Made by a program: the position numbers and the translations under genes
Shown here: piece after piece, positions 4,885 to 6,819 of the stretch
Position numbering within the stretch: the first letter of the stretch is position 1
How the letters are laid out: each line of letters opens with the position of its first letter
Notes under the pieces: generated by a model
What the model saw: the letters and a program-made list of their open reading frames with translations, nothing else
Databases searched by the model: none
What the model was told of the DNA's origin: nothing
Assembly (NCBI GenBank): GCA_002789895.1
Contig: PFUC01000062.1
Location: 1-6,819, forward strand
Reading direction: 5' to 3'
DNA length: 6,819 bases
Source: Candidatus Collierbacteria bacterium CG_4_9_14_3_um_filter_43_16
GTDB lineage: Bacteria; Patescibacteriota; Microgenomatia; UBA1400; MFAQ01

Positions 4885-6230
4885 TGGATATCTAAATTTA
4901 TTTCTTGATTTACTACAGGTAATACTATTTTAACACCTTGTAGGTCCAAATGAATTTTTTCACTGAGTACCAATCGGGGAAGCTCTTCACCGTGAATCAA
5001 TGCAATCTCTTCTAATCCATCAATTTTTTTCAGCCATGAAATTATCTGACCTTGATCAGCGTGGGCACTCATCGTCTTTATTTCCAAAATTTTAGCCTTA
5101 ATATTTATCCAATTTCCCCAGATATTGATACTGCTTTTTCCATCCAATATTTCTCTACCTAAAGTTCCCTCCGCCTGGTAACCAACGATCACCAGCTGAG
5201 TATTAGGATCCCCCAAGTAATTAATAGCATGATGAATAACTCTCCCCCCGCTCATCATGCCACTACCGGCTATGATTACCTTTACCCCGTTATAATTTTT
5301 CACCTGCTTACTTTTTTCAATCGTATCGCATACTACCAACCCGGGAAAATCAAATGGGTCATCAGTTTTTATTTGGTCTTTGAGCCTATTACTAAATAGA
5401 ACTGGAAAATCTTTGAAAATCATTGTTGCTTTAATAGCCATCGGACTATCCAAAAAAACTGGTGTTTTGTTATCCATCTTTCCTTCTTTCTTAAGTTGAT
5501 CAAATATATATAAGAGTTCTTGTGTTCTCTCTATGGAAAACGAGGGTATCAAAACAGTCCCATTTGTTGTTTCTGCCTTCTTGATGATTTTGGCCAAATC
5601 TGCCTCTTCTTTCCTGGGTCCGTGAGTTTCGTCACCGTAAGTCGATTCTACTACTGCCATATTTGCCTTATGTACGAAATGAGTCGGTGAAAGTAGCGGC
5701 TCAGGAGTATTTCCCAAATCCCCGCTAAAAACGACGCTCTTGCCAGTAGCTCTCTCTTCTACTCTCACGCTGGCCGATCCCAATATATGCCCAGCATCCA
5801 CAAAGGTAACTCTAAAATCACCAACATCAAATTGTTTGTCGTAATCTATTAATAATACTTGCTTCAAAATTACCTCCACATCCTTATCAGTATAGAGAAT
5901 TGACCTTGCCTCGGCTTCTTTTGCAATTTTGGCCGCATCATGAAGTACTAGTTCGGCCAATGCCTTGGTAGCCTCCGTCATAAATATTGGACCCTTAAAG
6001 CCATAATGAGCCAACAGAGGTAATCTGCCACAATGATCCAGATGAGCGTGAGTCAGCAAAACAGCCGACAATTTACTAAAATCTATATCTGGCTTAACGT
6101 TGTTTAAGCCCACCTCTTCAGGTTTACCTTGAAACATTCCAAAATCCACCATCAAGCCGGTATTCTCTCCGGTCAAAAAAAAGTTAGATCCTGTTACCGT
6201 CTTTGCCGCACCCAAAAATTTCAACCTCAT
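4881..6230 (-). CDS. MBL-fold / beta-CASP ribonuclease (CPSF73/Ysh1-like, COG1236 type)
   Basis: A 449-residue zinc-dependent ribonuclease of the beta-CASP group, likely acting in RNA processing or decay in the cytoplasm. The N-terminus MRLKFLGAAKTVTGSNFFL is typical. MBL motifs: HAHLDH (His61, His63, Asp65, His66), DAGHILGSA (His148) and SGDLGN (Asp171). Beta-CASP motifs: A, ESTYGD (Glu197); B, SAHADQ (His390); C, LIHGEE (His413). Conserved IPSFSIERTQELLYIFDQL (228-246), FLDSPMAIKAT and AGSGMMSGGRV also fit. All metal ligands appear intact and length is normal. There is no KH domain and no RNase J C-terminal domain. The ATG at 6230 sits exactly where a transcript from the extended -10 at 6242-6237 would begin, so it may be leaderless. 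It overlaps the downstream surface-protein gene by 4 bp. Confidence 0.94.
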   Translation of the reverse strand: MRLKFLGAAKTVTGSNFFLTGENTGLMVDFGMFQGKPEEVGLNNVKPDIDFSKLSAVLLTHAHLDHCGRLPLLAHYGFKGPIFMTEATKALAELVLHDAAKIAKEAEARSILYTDKDVEVILKQVLLIDYDKQFDVGDFRVTFVDAGHILGSASVRVEERATGKSVVFSGDLGNTPEPLLSPTHFVHKANMAVVESTYGDETHGPRKEEADLAKIIKKAETTNGTVLIPSFSIERTQELLYIFDQLKKEGKMDNKTPVFLDSPMAIKATMIFKDFPVLFSNRLKDQIKTDDPFDFPGLVVCDTIEKSKQVKNYNGVKVIIAGSGMMSGGRVIHHAINYLGDPNTQLVIVGYQAEGTLGREILDGKSSINIWGNWINIKAKILEIKTMSAHADQGQIISWLKKIDGLEEIALIHGEELPRLVLSEKIHLDLQGVKIVLPVVNQEINLDIQ

Positions 6231-6236
6231 GTTTCC

Positions 6237-6265
6237 AGTTTAACAGATAGCTTTAATTTAAATAA
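6237..6265 (-). promoter_or_regulatory. Candidate extended -10 promoter of the MBL nuclease gene
   Basis: On the minus strand TG-T precedes TAAACT (6242-6237), an extended -10 with 4 of 6 matches. A weak TTATTT (6265-6260) lies 17 bp upstream. The predicted start is 6230, the A of the ATG, giving a leaderless mRNA. The AT-rich upstream sequence is shared with the divergent promoter. Confidence 0.5.
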
Positions 6266-6286
6266 ACTACCTTTATTTGCTAGAAT
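6257..6286 (+). promoter_or_regulatory. Extended -10 promoter of the zinc-ribbon membrane protein gene
   Basis: TG-C followed by TAGAAT (6281-6286; 5 of 6 to TATAAT) forms an extended -10. A weak TTTAAA (6257-6262, 18-bp spacer) or TTAAAT (6258-6263, 17-bp spacer) could act as -35. The predicted start is 6293, exactly the A of the ATG, so the transcript would be leaderless. The -35 region overlaps that of the divergent nuclease promoter. Confidence 0.65.
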
Positions 6287-6292
6287 GAGTAT

Positions 6293-6819
6293 ATGGACTG
6301 CCCGCACTGTCATCACCCCCTTTCCGCTATCGAAATAGAAACTTCTGACGGTCACGGCCACTCAGTTGAAGAATGCTTAAATTGTGGAGGACATTTTATT
6401 GATCCATACCTAGCCAACTTCCTCACCCTTGAAACTGCCAGAAATGTCGACTCTATCATTCCCAAAAGCCGTGCCATACCGGCTACAAACCCCGTTTGCC
6501 CAAAGTGTGGACAACCCATGTCGGGTATCAAAGACGATTCTGTTCCCCAAACCGTCACCGTTTATACCTGTCCCAATAATCACGGGGGTTTTTTTCCCAA
6601 GAATCAGCTCTATCTTTTCAAACAAGCTCAGCAATCAAAGATATATTTTCATAAACTTTGGGGAATACCTTTAAAATCTGCTTTTGCTGTTCTCATACCC
6701 ATACTGGTCATCTTTTCACTTGCCACACTATTGCCCTCCCTACTGGAACAAGCCTCCACTACTCAAGAAACTAGAACCAAAGCATCTGAGATACTTACCC
6801 CTCCACTTATTACCCCCAT
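6293..6819 (+). CDS. Membrane protein with two N-terminal zf-TFIIB-like zinc ribbons, 3' end cut by window edge
   Basis: The open frame from ATG 6293 runs 175 codons to the edge with no stop. It starts MDCPHCHHPL. C3/C6 with C28/C31 (ECLNCGGHFIDPYL) form a first zinc ribbon of the zf-TFIIB type. C69/C72 (CPKCGQPM) with C93 and perhaps H97 (YTCPNNHGGFFPKNQL) form a second, less regular one. A hydrophobic segment at about 127-150 is a single membrane span; the sequence after it (Thr/Glu/Pro-rich) is probably outside the cell. The ribbons would therefore be cytoplasmic. A regulatory or nucleic-acid-contacting role is only a guess. The ATG at 6285 is in another frame and closes after 17 codons; the cysteine motifs fix 6293 as the start. 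It is transcribed divergently from the MBL nuclease gene and lacks a Shine-Dalgarno. Confidence 0.88.
   Translation, partial: MDCPHCHHPLSAIEIETSDGHGHSVEECLNCGGHFIDPYLANFLTLETARNVDSIIPKSRAIPATNPVCPKCGQPMSGIKDDSVPQTVTVYTCPNNHGGFFPKNQLYLFKQAQQSKIYFHKLWGIPLKSAFAVLIPILVIFSLATLLPSLLEQASTTQETRTKASEILTPPLITP

Noticed and set aside
4881..6230. Annotation of the MBL nuclease as RNase J
   Set aside because: RNase J is longer (about 550 residues) with a C-terminal domain; the length and the ESTYG, SAHAD and IHGE motifs fit the shorter CPSF73/COG1236-type enzymes.
6352..6634. Minus-strand frames under the zinc-ribbon gene
   Set aside because: The plus-strand frame has paired CXXC motifs and a membrane span; the opposite frames have no recognisable features.

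Overview
The window looks like a piece of a small-genome bacterium, most likely from the Candidate Phyla Radiation (Patescibacteria) and perhaps the Microgenomates group. That placement is inference. It rests on a shortened SufD, a four-helix bundle (S23-like) protein, a membrane protein with two zinc ribbons, genes without Shine-Dalgarno sequences, and promoters that seem to give leaderless mRNAs. TGA is used as a stop: sufB and the MBL nuclease both end in TGA at natural C-termini. This excludes the TGA=Gly code of Gracilibacteria/SR1.

Layout, left to right. Everything is on the minus strand except the last gene. Positions 1-429 hold a four-helix bundle protein that runs off the left edge. 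Positions 498-3568 hold a compact suf operon, transcribed rrf2 -> sufC -> sufB -> sufD. It has a consensus sigma70-type promoter (3580-3608) and a 27-bp inverted repeat (3569-3595) covering the -10 and abutting the rrf2 start codon. Short GTGACAC-type repeats occur at 440-459, 509-523 and 1016-1038, around sufD and upstream of the four-helix gene. Positions 3623-4300 hold a DEDDy-type 3'-5' exonuclease that ends in a likely sliding-clamp-binding motif. Positions 4369-4884 hold a secreted, C-terminally anchored surface protein that overlaps by 4 bp the MBL/beta-CASP ribonuclease at 4881-6230. A 62-bp divergent promoter region (6231-6292) separates that nuclease from a plus-strand, zf-TFIIB-like, single-pass membrane protein (6293 to the right edge).

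How the genes work together. SufB, SufC and SufD form the scaffold complex that builds Fe-S clusters. The Rrf2 regulator, with three clustered cysteines, probably senses cluster status and represses its own operon through the palindrome. No cysteine desulfurase (SufS) or sulfur-transfer protein (SufE/SufU) is visible here. The exonuclease, MBL nuclease, surface protein and zinc-ribbon protein have no evident functional tie to the suf operon.

The best leads are the Rrf2 operator/promoter with its leaderless architecture, the half-size SufD, the GTGACAC repeats, the C-terminal clamp motif on the exonuclease, and a degenerate LPXTG-like signal (LLATG) on the surface protein. I do not see a clearly new multi-gene system.
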